Assembly (NCBI GenBank): GCA_002339265.1
Contig: DDKG01000253.1
Span: 1 to 12,006, forward strand
DNA: 12,006 nt
Reading direction: 5' to 3'
Source: Massilia sp. UBA2604
GTDB taxonomy: Bacteria > Pseudomonadota > Gammaproteobacteria > Burkholderiales > Burkholderiaceae_D
The notes beneath the pieces are model-generated. The model saw nothing but the letters and a program-made list of their open reading frames with translations. It was not told where the DNA came from and did no database searches. Shown here in pieces: positions 1-5,968 of the stretch (the stretch's first letter is position 1; each line of letters begins with the position of its first letter). The position numbers were made by a program, and so were the translations under genes.

Positions 1-1
1 G

Positions 2-1261
2 GCGCGCGCCGCCTTCCTGCATGCGCTGAGCCAGCAGGAAGCCAATGGCGCGATGCCGGACGGGATCCTGCTGTTCGAAGGCGCGGAACTCAAGTACATC
101 AACCAGATCCCGCACACCGACCACTGCGTGTGGCTGCCGGTATGCCTGCGCGCCTACCTCGATGAAACGGGCGACGACGCCATCCTCGACGCGCCGGTCG
201 CGACGCACGACGGCGTGGTAAAAACCGCGTTCGAACGCATCTCGCTGGCGATGGACTGGCTCCTGCAGCGGCGCGACGCGCGCGGCCTGTCCTACATCGA
301 GCAGGGCGACTGGTGCGACCCGATGAATATGGTCGGCTACAAGGGCCGCGGCGTCTCGGGCTGGCTGACGGTGGCGGCGGCCTATGCGCTGAACCTGTGG
401 GCCGACGTCTGCGCGGCGCGCGGCGACGCCGCGTCGCTGACGCGCTACCGCGCCGGCGCCGAAGCGATGAACGGCGCCGCCGAAGCCCACCTGTGGGACG
501 GCGCCTGGTTCGCGCGCGGCATCACCGACGACAACGTCAAGTTCGGCGTCCCCAGCGACACCGAAGGCCGCATCTACCTGAACCCGCAAAGCTGGGCCTT
601 CCTGTCGGGCGCCGCCAATGCCGAGCAGCGCGCACTGATGCTGGGCGCGATCGACGAGCAGCTGCGCACGCCCTACGGCGTGCAGATGTTCGCGCCGCCC
701 TACAGCGGCATGCGCGAAGACATCGGCCGCGTCACGCAGAAGCATCCCGGCTCGGCCGAGAACGGCGCCGTGTACAACCACGCCTCGGTGTTCTACATCT
801 ACAGCCTGTACACGATCGGCGAAGCGGACCGCGCCTTCGATGCGCTGCGCAAGATGATCCCCGGCCCTGGCCTGGACGACTACCTGCAGCGCGGCCAGCT
901 GCCGGTGTTCATCCCCAATTACTATCGCGGCGCTTATAAGGAGTATCCGCGCACCGCCGGGCGCTCGAGCCAGCTGTTCAACACCGGCACCGTGGCCTGG
1001 GTCTACCGCTGCGTGATCGAAGGATTGTGCGGCCTGAAAGGCGACCTGAAAGGCTTGACGGTGGCGCCGCAGCTGCCGTCAGGCTGGGACGGCATGACGG
1101 TGACCCGGCGCTTCCGCGGCGCCACCTTCGAGGTCGAGATCAAGCGCGCCGCGGTCGACCGGGTGCAGGTAAGCTGCGACGGCGTCGCCCTGCCCGCGGC
1201 GCGTATCGACGGCGTCGAGCCGGGCCGCAGCTACCGCCTCGAAGTGAGCGTACCTCGATGA
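2..1261 (+). CDS. GH94 glycoside phosphorylase, probable cellobionic acid phosphorylase (5' truncated)
   Basis: The frame is open from base 2, so this is the C-terminal 419 residues of a protein that starts outside the window. It carries the GH94 (alpha/alpha)6-barrel core: a GDWCDPMN motif at 305-328, matching the family's W-x-D general acid Asp, and [14 protein letters not shown] near 960-1001, the phosphate-side loop, followed by a C-terminal beta domain. GH94 enzymes split beta-glucosides with phosphate, giving alpha-glucose 1-phosphate. The segment [12 protein letters not shown] (917-952) has an Arg and a Lys four residues apart. From memory, such a pair binds the aldonate carboxylate in cellobionic acid phosphorylase, so the likely products are glucose 1-phosphate and gluconate. 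A gluconokinase and a gluconate repressor in the same window support this. There is no signal peptide information, but these enzymes are cytoplasmic. Alternatives are a laminaribiose or cellobiose phosphorylase. GH94 is secure; the substrate is inferred. Confidence 0.85.
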   Translation, partial: ARAAFLHALSQQEANGAMPDGILLFEGAELKYINQIPHTDHCVWLPVCLRAYLDETGDDAILDAPVATHDGVVKTAFERISLAMDWLLQRRDARGLSYIEQGDWCDPMNMVGYKGRGVSGWLTVAAAYALNLWADVCAARGDAASLTRYRAGAEAMNGAAEAHLWDGAWFARGITDDNVKFGVPSDTEGRIYLNPQSWAFLSGAANAEQRALMLGAIDEQLRTPYGVQMFAPPYSGMREDIGRVTQKHPGSAENGAVYNHASVFYIYSLYTIGEADRAFDALRKMIPGPGLDDYLQRGQLPVFIPNYYRGAYKEYPRTAGRSSQLFNTGTVAWVYRCVIEGLCGLKGDLKGLTVAPQLPSGWDGMTVTRRFRGATFEVEIKRAAVDRVQVSCDGVALPAARIDGVEPGRSYRLEVSVPR

Positions 1262-1689
1262 ACATCACGACACGACCGGCCCTCGATGCCGACATCCCCT
1301 GGCTGCTGCAGCTGCGCCGCACAACCATGGACGCCCACCTGTCGGCGTCCGGCACGCCGGCCACCGAAGCCAATCACATGGAAAGGCTGCGCAAGCGCTT
1401 CGACTGCGCCGAGGTGCTGCTGCTCGACGGCCAGCCCGCCGGCCTGCTGAAGGTGGCGCGCGATGGCGACTGCTGGGAGCTCATCCAGATCCAGCTCGCA
1501 CCACCGTTGCAGGGCCACGGCATCGGGCGCCGGCTGATCGAACAGGTGATCGCCGAGGCCCGCGCCGCACAGGTTGCGCTCGAACTGAGCGTCCTGACCG
1601 CGAACCCGGCCAGGAAGCTGTACGAAAGGCTCGGCTTCGCGGTCACCGGGATCGAGGGCAACCAGTACCGCATGCGGCTGGACGTTTGA
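1258..1689 (+). CDS. GNAT family N-acetyltransferase
   Basis: This is a 143-residue protein of normal length for a single GNAT domain, using acetyl-CoA to acetylate an unknown amine. Motif A is QGHGIG (residues 85-90) followed by RR, the pyrophosphate-binding loop. Motif B is [12 protein letters not shown] (116-127), with the usual Tyr near the CoA thiol. An N-terminal amphipathic helix with the start [13 protein letters not shown] is also typical. The ATG overlaps the TGA of the GH94 gene as ATGA, so translation is probably coupled and the two form one transcript. No Shine-Dalgarno sequence stronger than the preceding gene's own 3' end is visible. The substrate cannot be read from the sequence. 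A role in sugar use is suggested only by the coupling, since GNAT genes often sit beside unrelated genes. Confidence 0.9.
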   Translation: MNITTRPALDADIPWLLQLRRTTMDAHLSASGTPATEANHMERLRKRFDCAEVLLLDGQPAGLLKVARDGDCWELIQIQLAPPLQGHGIGRRLIEQVIAEARAAQVALELSVLTANPARKLYERLGFAVTGIEGNQYRMRLDV

Positions 1690-1694
1690 CGACG

Positions 1695-1723
1695 CCCCCG
1701 GTCCGCACATTGCATTCCGGGGG
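1695..1723. terminator. Candidate bidirectional terminator between convergent genes
   Basis: CCCCCGG (1695-1701) and CCGGGGG (1717-1723) form a 7-bp all-G/C stem with a 15-base loop. It lies in the 44-bp gap between the convergent GNAT and GH16 stop codons. On the plus strand it is followed by a T-rich stretch (TGTTTATT) only after a GC-rich gap, and on the minus strand there is no T tract. Intrinsic termination is therefore plausible but not proven. A competing GGTCC/GGACC pairing overlaps it. Confidence 0.5.
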
Positions 1724-1733
1724 ACCGCGCTGT

Positions 1734-3515
1734 TTATTGCATCGTGTGCGTCTGCTGCTGCGTATCGACCGCGAAGCCGCGCTGCGCATCCCAATAGGTG
1801 AACCAGTAGCGCACCACGTCCCCGATCTTCAACCCGCCCGCCGTGTAGGTGTTGTTGGCGCCGCTGAGCTGCATGCGCACGTTCTGCTGCGGCCCGTTGT
1901 TGACCGTGTAGTGCACGTCGGCCCAGCCGCCAGTAGTGGTGCGGAACTGCAGCATCGTCGACGAGGTCTGGCTGACCGAGGTCGGGCCGCTCGGCTCCGG
2001 CGTTGGCGTGGTACCGCCGCCGCCCGACTCCCACACGATGTCGTCGATCGCGAACTGGAAGCTCGATGACGGCAGCGCGCCGTCGATGCTCGAAATCATG
2101 AAGATGTCGTGCAGCGACTGCGCCGCGACCAGGGGGCCGAGCAGGGTCGAGACGGGAATCGAGGCTTGCCCCCACTGCCCGTTGCGGGTGAGGCCATAGG
2201 CCGTGGTATTGGCCGGGAAGTTCACCCAGTTCTGGTTCGTATAGGTGTCGCCGATGCCGATGCGGAAGCCCACGTTGGCCGGGATCCGGATGCGGAACTT
2301 GACGGTGCCGTTGGCGCGATAGTTACTCAGGTTGCGCGCCTGGCGCGCCTGAATGCCGCCGCCGAACCACTGGCCGGGCGTCGTGTAGTTCCAGGCGATC
2401 ACGTTATTTCCCTCGAACGGCGCGGTATTGCCGGCGCCGGTGGAGGCGGCGTTCCACATGAAGATGTCGGAGCTCGTCCCGGCCACCAGCTTGTTGTTGA
2501 CCGCCGTGGTATCGGTGAACACGCCGAACTTGCCGGCCACCTCGGGCACGGTCTGGTCGCCCAGCTTCACCTGGCCCTTGCCGTCCATCTGGTAGACGCG
2601 CACATAGTCGACGTACATGGTGCCCGGCAGCGGCGCCGTGACCTGGCCCGGATTGGCGGCGTCCGTAAAGTTGCCGCCCACCGCCATGTTCAGCAGCAGG
2701 TAGAACGGCGCCTGCAGCGCGCTCGAATTGACCGGCAGCGGCGCGTTGTACATATTGTGCTCGACGCCGTTGTCGACCGTCGTGAAGCGCATCTGGCTCT
2801 CGTCCCAATAGAAGCGGTAGATGACGAAGCGGTTCGCGAGCGAGTTCTGGGGCACGTACCAGTTCTTGGTCTGCCATGCGGTCGATGCGGCGCAGCTTTC
2901 GTTGCCGGGCACGCAGGCGGCCTGCTGCCAGGTGATCACGTTCGAGCCGACGAAGTGGTTCGACGACGGCGCCCCGCCGTGCGCGCGTTCGGATGCCTTG
3001 TGACCCGCCTCCATGATGTCGATCTCGCCGTTGCGCGGCCAGGTCTGCGGGCTCACGCCCAGCATCCACGCGGCCGGCCACAAGCCGGTGCCGAGGTTGG
3101 GCGCGGCCATGCGCACCTCGATCATCCCGTACTGCACCTGCACCTTGTTCTTGGTGTCGAGCCGGGCCGAGGTGAAGACGTTGCTGCCCACCGTCTGGCT
3201 GCGCGCCTGGATCGCCAACGCGCGCGTGCCCGACTCGAAGGGCACGTTGACGATGCTGGCGTTGTTGGGGCTGTAGTACTGCAGCTCGGCGTTGCCGTAG
3301 CCGCACAGGCCGATCTGGCAGCCGTTACCGTCCTGCAGGTTCCACACGCCGGTGTTCACACTGCTGCCATTGAACTCCTCGGACCACAGCAGCTGGCCGA
3401 TGGCCGGATTGGTGACGCTAGCGGCGGCTTGCGCTCCACACGCCAACAAAACTCCAGCCGCTAACGCGTGGAAAGGTTTCCATCTCGAGCGATGATTCTG
3501 GTTCTGGTTATTCAC
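1734..3515 (-). CDS. Secreted GH16 endo-beta-1,3-glucanase with CBM56-like domain
   Basis: This 593-residue protein starts at GTG (3515), chosen because AAGAGGAG lies five bases upstream and the signal peptide begins there. Residues 1-32 are a Sec signal (RSRWK, then a hydrophobic stretch ending AQA-AAS). The GH16 fold covers about 43-309, with catalytic GEIDIMEAG at 163-171 (nucleophile Glu164, Asp166, acid/base Glu169), WPAAWML upstream and the final YVDYVRVYQ strand. Residues about 325-497 form a second beta-sandwich, probably carbohydrate-binding, ending FAIDDIVWES. A GGGGTTPTPEPSG linker leads to residues 514-593, which resemble CBM56 (WADVHYTVNN, RMQL, GDVVRYWFTYWDAQRGFAVDT), a beta-1,3-glucan binder. 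The likely job is extracellular laminarin or fungal-wall glucan hydrolysis. A 180-225 insert with Cys201 and Cys208 is longer than usual. It is preceded by its own promoter and operator. Family secure; exact linkage inferred. Confidence 0.92.
   Translation of the reverse strand: MNNQNQNHRSRWKPFHALAAGVLLACGAQAAASVTNPAIGQLLWSEEFNGSSVNTGVWNLQDGNGCQIGLCGYGNAELQYYSPNNASIVNVPFESGTRALAIQARSQTVGSNVFTSARLDTKNKVQVQYGMIEVRMAAPNLGTGLWPAAWMLGVSPQTWPRNGEIDIMEAGHKASERAHGGAPSSNHFVGSNVITWQQAACVPGNESCAASTAWQTKNWYVPQNSLANRFVIYRFYWDESQMRFTTVDNGVEHNMYNAPLPVNSSALQAPFYLLLNMAVGGNFTDAANPGQVTAPLPGTMYVDYVRVYQMDGKGQVKLGDQTVPEVAGKFGVFTDTTAVNNKLVAGTSSDIFMWNAASTGAGNTAPFEGNNVIAWNYTTPGQWFGGGIQARQARNLSNYRANGTVKFRIRIPANVGFRIGIGDTYTNQNWVNFPANTTAYGLTRNGQWGQASIPVSTLLGPLVAAQSLHDIFMISSIDGALPSSSFQFAIDDIVWESGGGGTTPTPEPSGPTSVSQTSSTMLQFRTTTGGWADVHYTVNNGPQQNVRMQLSGANNTYTAGGLKIGDVVRYWFTYWDAQRGFAVDTQQQTHTMQ
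3469..3482. promoter_or_regulatory. Second LacI-type operator, inside the GH16 coding region
   Basis: TGGAAA-GG-TTTCCA is a perfect 6-bp-arm inverted repeat. It is the exact reverse complement of the core of the palindrome at 3634-3649. It falls in the codons for residues 11-16 (RWKPFH) of the signal peptide, 166 bp centre to centre from the first site. An intragenic auxiliary operator that allows repressor looping is the simplest reading; chance plus codon choice cannot be excluded. Confidence 0.5.
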
Positions 3516-3520
3516 GTCGA

Positions 3521-3528
3521 CTCCTCTT
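3521..3528 (-). promoter_or_regulatory. Ribosome binding site of the GH16 gene
   Basis: On the minus strand AAGAGGAG is followed by TCGAC and then GTG. This five-base spacing decides for the GTG start over the in-frame ATG farther upstream at 3581, which has no such site and would put 22 polar residues before the signal peptide. Confidence 0.8.
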
Positions 3529-3633
3529 ATCTCACTACAAGAAATGCGGTCGTGCCGGATGGCCGTGCCGCGGCGCGCCAACTTGATTCGTTGGTCTCGA
3601 ATGCTGTCGTGCGGATGCGTGCGGAATACGAAG

Positions 3634-3649
3634 TTGGAAACCTTTCCAA
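3634..3649. promoter_or_regulatory. LacI-type operator upstream of the GH16 gene
   Basis: TTGGAAA-CC-TTTCCAA has perfect 7-bp arms around a two-base centre. It begins just downstream of the predicted transcription start (about 3655, reading the minus strand), the classical position for a roadblock repressor. A further TGGAAA half-site at 3657-3662 touches the -10 box. It differs from the GntR-type site at 4285-4300, so another sugar-responsive LacI-family protein, outside this window, is expected. Confidence 0.6.
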
Positions 3650-3661
3650 ACAGGAATGGAA

Positions 3662-3690
3662 AATATAGTCCGATTTTCGAGGCGTGTCCA
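3662..3690 (-). promoter_or_regulatory. Sigma70 promoter of the GH16 gene
   Basis: The minus strand reads TGGACA-N17-TATATT (-35 at 3690-3685, -10 at 3667-3662), each hexamer one base from consensus with ideal spacing. The predicted start is about 3655, leaving a leader of roughly 140 nt before the GTG. The operator lies at about +6 to +21. Confidence 0.65.
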
Positions 3691-3704
3691 TCCGATACGG
3701 ATGG
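3688..3704. repeat. 17-bp inverted repeat overlapping the GH16 -35 region
   Basis: CCATCCG-ATA-CGGATGG is a perfect 7-bp-arm palindrome whose end overlaps three bases of the -35 box. It could bind an activator or a second repressor, or fold as a short hairpin at the end of a gntK transcript. No T tract follows, so a protein site is somewhat more likely. Confidence 0.45.
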
Positions 3705-3716
3705 CGTGCGCGATTA

Positions 3717-3743
3717 CCCCGCCGGCATATGCATGCGGCGGGG
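3717..3743 (-). terminator. Stem-loop downstream of gntK, candidate terminator
   Basis: CCCCGCCG (3717-3724) and CGGCGGGG (3736-3743) form an 8-bp stem with an 11-base loop, starting 17 bases past the gntK stop on the minus strand. The sequence after it is TAATCG rather than a T run, so termination may be weak or need Rho. It separates gntK from the independently promoted GH16 gene. Confidence 0.5.
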
Positions 3744-3759
3744 AGCTGGTGGCGGCGGA

Positions 3760-4284
3760 TTATGGGCGGACGCTGGCGAGGATGTGCGCGACCAGCTGTT
3801 CCTGGGTGTCGCGAATGTCGAGGGTGATGCCGGTTTCGTCCGGCTGCAGGGGTTCGAGCGTGCTCAGTTGGCTATCGAGCAGCGACGGCGGCATGTAGTG
3901 GCCAGGGCGGTTGCTAACGCGCTCGAGCAACAGGGCGCGATCGCCGGCCAGGTGGGCAAAGCGCACGTCGCCGCCCGCACTGCGCAGCAGGTCGCGATAG
4001 GCACGCTTGAGCGAAGAACACGACAGCACCGCCCCGCCCTCGCGGGCGGCGAGCTTGTCGCGCAGGATCAAGAGCCATTCGCGGCGGTCTTCGTCGGTCA
4101 GCGCGGTGCCGGCCGTCATCTTGGCGATATTGGCTTGCGAATGGAAGGCGTCGCCCTCGATGAACGGCACGCCCAGCGCGGCGGCCAGCTTTTCGCCGAT
4201 GCTGGTCTTGCCGCAGCCGCTCACGCCCATGACTACCCAGGCCGTTCCCTTGTTGTCGTCTCGCGCTTGTGTCGTCATTTCCAT
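3760..4284 (-). CDS. gntK: Gluconokinase
   Basis: This 174-residue cytoplasmic kinase phosphorylates D-gluconate with ATP to 6-phosphogluconate, feeding the Entner-Doudoroff or pentose phosphate routes. The P-loop is GVSGCGKT (residues 20-27). Family landmarks follow in order: EGDAFHSQANIAKM (43-56, substrate region), LTDEDRREWL (62-71), CSSLKRAYRDLLR (89-101) and RPGHYMPPSLLDSQ (126-139). Length matches the GntK family (about 165-180). Two starts are possible: ATG at 4284, which directly abuts the operator and has no Shine-Dalgarno sequence, and ATG at 4278, with only a weak GGA three bases away. The P-loop is intact with either. Its own promoter and a GntR-type operator lie just upstream. 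The neighbouring GH94 gene may supply gluconate. Confidence 0.95.
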   Translation of the reverse strand: MEMTTQARDDNKGTAWVVMGVSGCGKTSIGEKLAAALGVPFIEGDAFHSQANIAKMTAGTALTDEDRREWLLILRDKLAAREGGAVLSCSSLKRAYRDLLRSAGGDVRFAHLAGDRALLLERVSNRPGHYMPPSLLDSQLSTLEPLQPDETGITLDIRDTQEQLVAHILASVRP

Positions 4285-4300
4285 ATGTTAACGCTAACAT
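4285..4300. promoter_or_regulatory. GntR (LacI-family) operator of gntK
   Basis: ATGTTA-ACGC-TAACAT has perfect 6-bp arms that are the same as those I recall for the E. coli GntR operator (ATGTTA-N4-TAACAT). It lies between the predicted start of transcription (about 4304) and the first gntK ATG, so a bound repressor would block elongation and initiation. The matching regulator is encoded at 8158-9186. Confidence 0.8.
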
Positions 4301-4310
4301 CGATACGGCG

Positions 4311-4340
4311 ATTGTAGCGCCTGCGCAGGAAGGATGTAAA
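4311..4340 (-). promoter_or_regulatory. Sigma70 promoter of gntK
   Basis: The minus strand reads TTTACA-N18-TACAAT (-35 at 4340-4335, -10 at 4316-4311), each one base from consensus. The spacer contains the 10-bp palindrome CCTGCGCAGG. The predicted start at about 4304 gives a leader of only about 20-25 nt, nearly all of it operator. Confidence 0.65.
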
Positions 4341-4347
4341 GCGCTCG

Positions 4348-4364
4348 TGCACCATGGTTGGGCA
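4348..4364. promoter_or_regulatory. Candidate NtrC binding site upstream of the cyanate cluster
   Basis: TGCACC-ATGGT-TGGGCA matches the NtrC dyad TGCACC-N5-GGTGCA perfectly on the left arm and in four of six bases on the right. It lies about 145-160 bp upstream of the predicted sigma54 start, a usual distance for an enhancer. It is also only 7 bp from the gntK -35 box. A single site with an imperfect right arm makes this a candidate, not a firm call. Confidence 0.45.
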
Positions 4365-4482
4365 GATGCGCGGCGCCGGTGCCTGCTATGCAACCGCAGC
4401 TGCTGGCCTCGCGACGCGCGTCCCCCGGTAAAACGCATGTTTCGTCTTTGAAATGAATGACTTGGCCGCACACGATTCCAGA

Positions 4483-4498
4483 TGGCACAGGTCTTGCT
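4483..4498 (+). promoter_or_regulatory. Sigma54 (-24/-12) promoter of the cyanate cluster
   Basis: TGGCAC-AGGTC-TTGCT matches the RpoN consensus TGGCAC-N5-TTGCW in all fixed positions, with GG (4484-4485) and GC (4496-4497) at the required spacing. The predicted start is about 4509, some 50 nt before the binding-protein ATG. This indicates control by nitrogen status through an activator such as NtrC. Confidence 0.8.
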
Positions 4499-4513
4499 GA
4501 CGAAAAACGTCAG
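4497..4513. repeat. Inverted repeat across the predicted cyanate transcription start
   Basis: CTGACG-AAAAA-CGTCAG has perfect 6-bp arms around an A5 centre. It starts at the last bases of the -12 box and spans the predicted +1 near 4509. It may be a regulator site, since only part of it would be transcribed; function unknown. Confidence 0.4.
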
Positions 4514-4559
4514 GCCGTTTCATTTTTTGCGTCATCACCACTACCAGGGATCTTCGCCA

Positions 4560-5954
4560 ATGAAAGATGAGAATCTGTACCGCCCTTATTCGACCGAGTC
4601 CTCCCTGACCGGCTGCCACTGCGGCAAGCACGGTTCCCAGGACGAGCACGATCGCGAGGCGCAAGCCGCCCGGTTGCGGCGCGCCGGCGATGCCGAAACG
4701 CTGTCGGGCGATTTCGTCGAGGCGGCCGCGGTGCGCGCCTTGTTTCCCCATGAAGCCACACGCCGCAACCTGATCAAGGCGGTGGGCGCGCCGACCCTGA
4801 TGGCGGCGATCGGTTCGCTGTTGCCGCTGGCCAGCCTGCAGGCCAATGCGATGGAAAAAACCGGCGCGCTCGAAAAGAAGGACCTCAAGATCGGCTTCAT
4901 CCCGATCAACTGCGCGACGCCCTTGATCATGGCCGACCCGATGGGCATGTACAAGGCGCAGGGACTGAACGTCACCCTCAGCAAGACCGCCGGCTGGGCG
5001 CTGGTGCGCGACCAGATGATCAACCGCGAGCTCGATGCCTCGCACTTCCTGGCGCCGATGCCGCTGGCGATGTCGATCGGCCAGGGCGCCACGCCGCAGC
5101 CGATGCGCGTGGCCACCATCCAGAACATCAACGGCCAGGCGATCACGCTCGCGCTCAAGCACAAGGACAACCGCGACCCGCGCAACTGGAAGGGCTTCAA
5201 GTTCGCGATTCCCTTCGAGTACTCGGTCCACAACTTCCTGCTGCGCTACTACCTGGCCGAGCACGGGTTGGACCCGGACCGCGACGTCCAGCTGCGCGTG
5301 ACGCCGCCGCCCGAAATGGTGGCCAATCTGCGCGCCGGGAATATCGACGGCTTCCTCGGCCCCGATCCGTTCAACCAGCGCGCCGTGTTCGACCAGGTGG
5401 GCTTCATCCACATCCTGACCAAGGACATCTGGAACGGCCATCCCTGCTGCGCCTTCGGCGCCTCGCAGGCCTTCATCGACCAGAACCCGAACACCTTCGG
5501 CGCGCTGTACCGCGCCATCCTGAACGCCACCGCGATGGCGCACAAGCAGGAGAACCGGGCCGAGATCGCCAAGGCGATCAGCAAGCCGGCCTACCTGAAC
5601 CAGCCCGAGACCGTGGTGCTGCAGGCGCTGAGTGGCCGCTTCGCCGATGGCCTGGGCAAGGTGCGCAACGAGCCGGACCGCGCCGACTTCGACGCCCTGC
5701 CCTGGTATTCGATGGCGACCTGGATGCTGACGCAAATGAAGCGCTGGGGCTACCTGAAGGGCAACGTCGACTACAAGGCGCTGGCCGAGCAGGTATTCCT
5801 GCTGACCGATGCGAAGAAGCAGATGGCGGCCCTCGGCATGCCGGCGCCGGCCGCCGCGGCGAGCGGCTATCGCCCGTTTAAGATCATGGGCAAGACCTAT
5901 GACCCGGCCAAGCCGCAGGCCTACCTGGACAGCTTCAAGATCAAGCGCGCCTGA
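4560..5954 (+). CDS. Tat-exported NrtA/CmpA/CynA-like ABC transporter substrate-binding protein
   Basis: This 464-residue periplasmic binding protein belongs to the nitrate/bicarbonate/cyanate family; the cyanase downstream points to cyanate. The ATG at 4560 is chosen because AGGGA lies nine bases upstream and the sigma54 promoter excludes earlier ATGs. Residues 1-66 are an unusual cytoplasmic extension containing CHCGKHGSQDEH (19-30). A twin-arginine signal follows: TRRNLIK (67-73), a hydrophobic segment to about 93, and a likely cut after ANA (residue 97). The mature part starts KKDLKIGFIPINCATPLIMA and has the family's conserved stretches GFKFAIPFEYSVHN and MVANLRAGNIDGFLGPDPFNQ, which line the ligand cleft, plus WNGHPCCAFG. 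It heads a four-gene cluster with 14 bp to the permease gene. Family secure; ligand inferred from context, with nitrate or bicarbonate as alternatives. Confidence 0.9.
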   Translation: MKDENLYRPYSTESSLTGCHCGKHGSQDEHDREAQAARLRRAGDAETLSGDFVEAAAVRALFPHEATRRNLIKAVGAPTLMAAIGSLLPLASLQANAMEKTGALEKKDLKIGFIPINCATPLIMADPMGMYKAQGLNVTLSKTAGWALVRDQMINRELDASHFLAPMPLAMSIGQGATPQPMRVATIQNINGQAITLALKHKDNRDPRNWKGFKFAIPFEYSVHNFLLRYYLAEHGLDPDRDVQLRVTPPPEMVANLRAGNIDGFLGPDPFNQRAVFDQVGFIHILTKDIWNGHPCCAFGASQAFIDQNPNTFGALYRAILNATAMAHKQENRAEIAKAISKPAYLNQPETVVLQALSGRFADGLGKVRNEPDRADFDALPWYSMATWMLTQMKRWGYLKGNVDYKALAEQVFLLTDAKKQMAALGMPAPAAAASGYRPFKIMGKTYDPAKPQAYLDSFKIKRA

Positions 5955-5968
5955 ATCGGGAGACGCAC

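Noticed and set aside
2109..3464. A 451-codon plus-strand frame opposite the GH16 gene
   Set aside because: It is a low-complexity Arg/Ala/His/Val-rich translation with no domain. The GH16 reading has a catalytic motif and a signal peptide.
3516..3581. A longer GH16 protein starting at ATG 3581
   Set aside because: It would place a polar stretch before the signal peptide. The GTG at 3515 has AAGAGGAG at ideal spacing.
4482..4559. An in-frame ATG at 4482 that would add 26 residues to the binding protein
   Set aside because: It overlaps the -24 element of the sigma54 promoter, so it is upstream of the predicted transcript start. It has no ribosome site, while the ATG at 4560 does.
4386..5735. 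A 449-codon minus-strand frame opposite the binding-protein gene
   Set aside because: It is a shadow frame, rich in Arg, Gln and His, crossing the intergenic promoter region.
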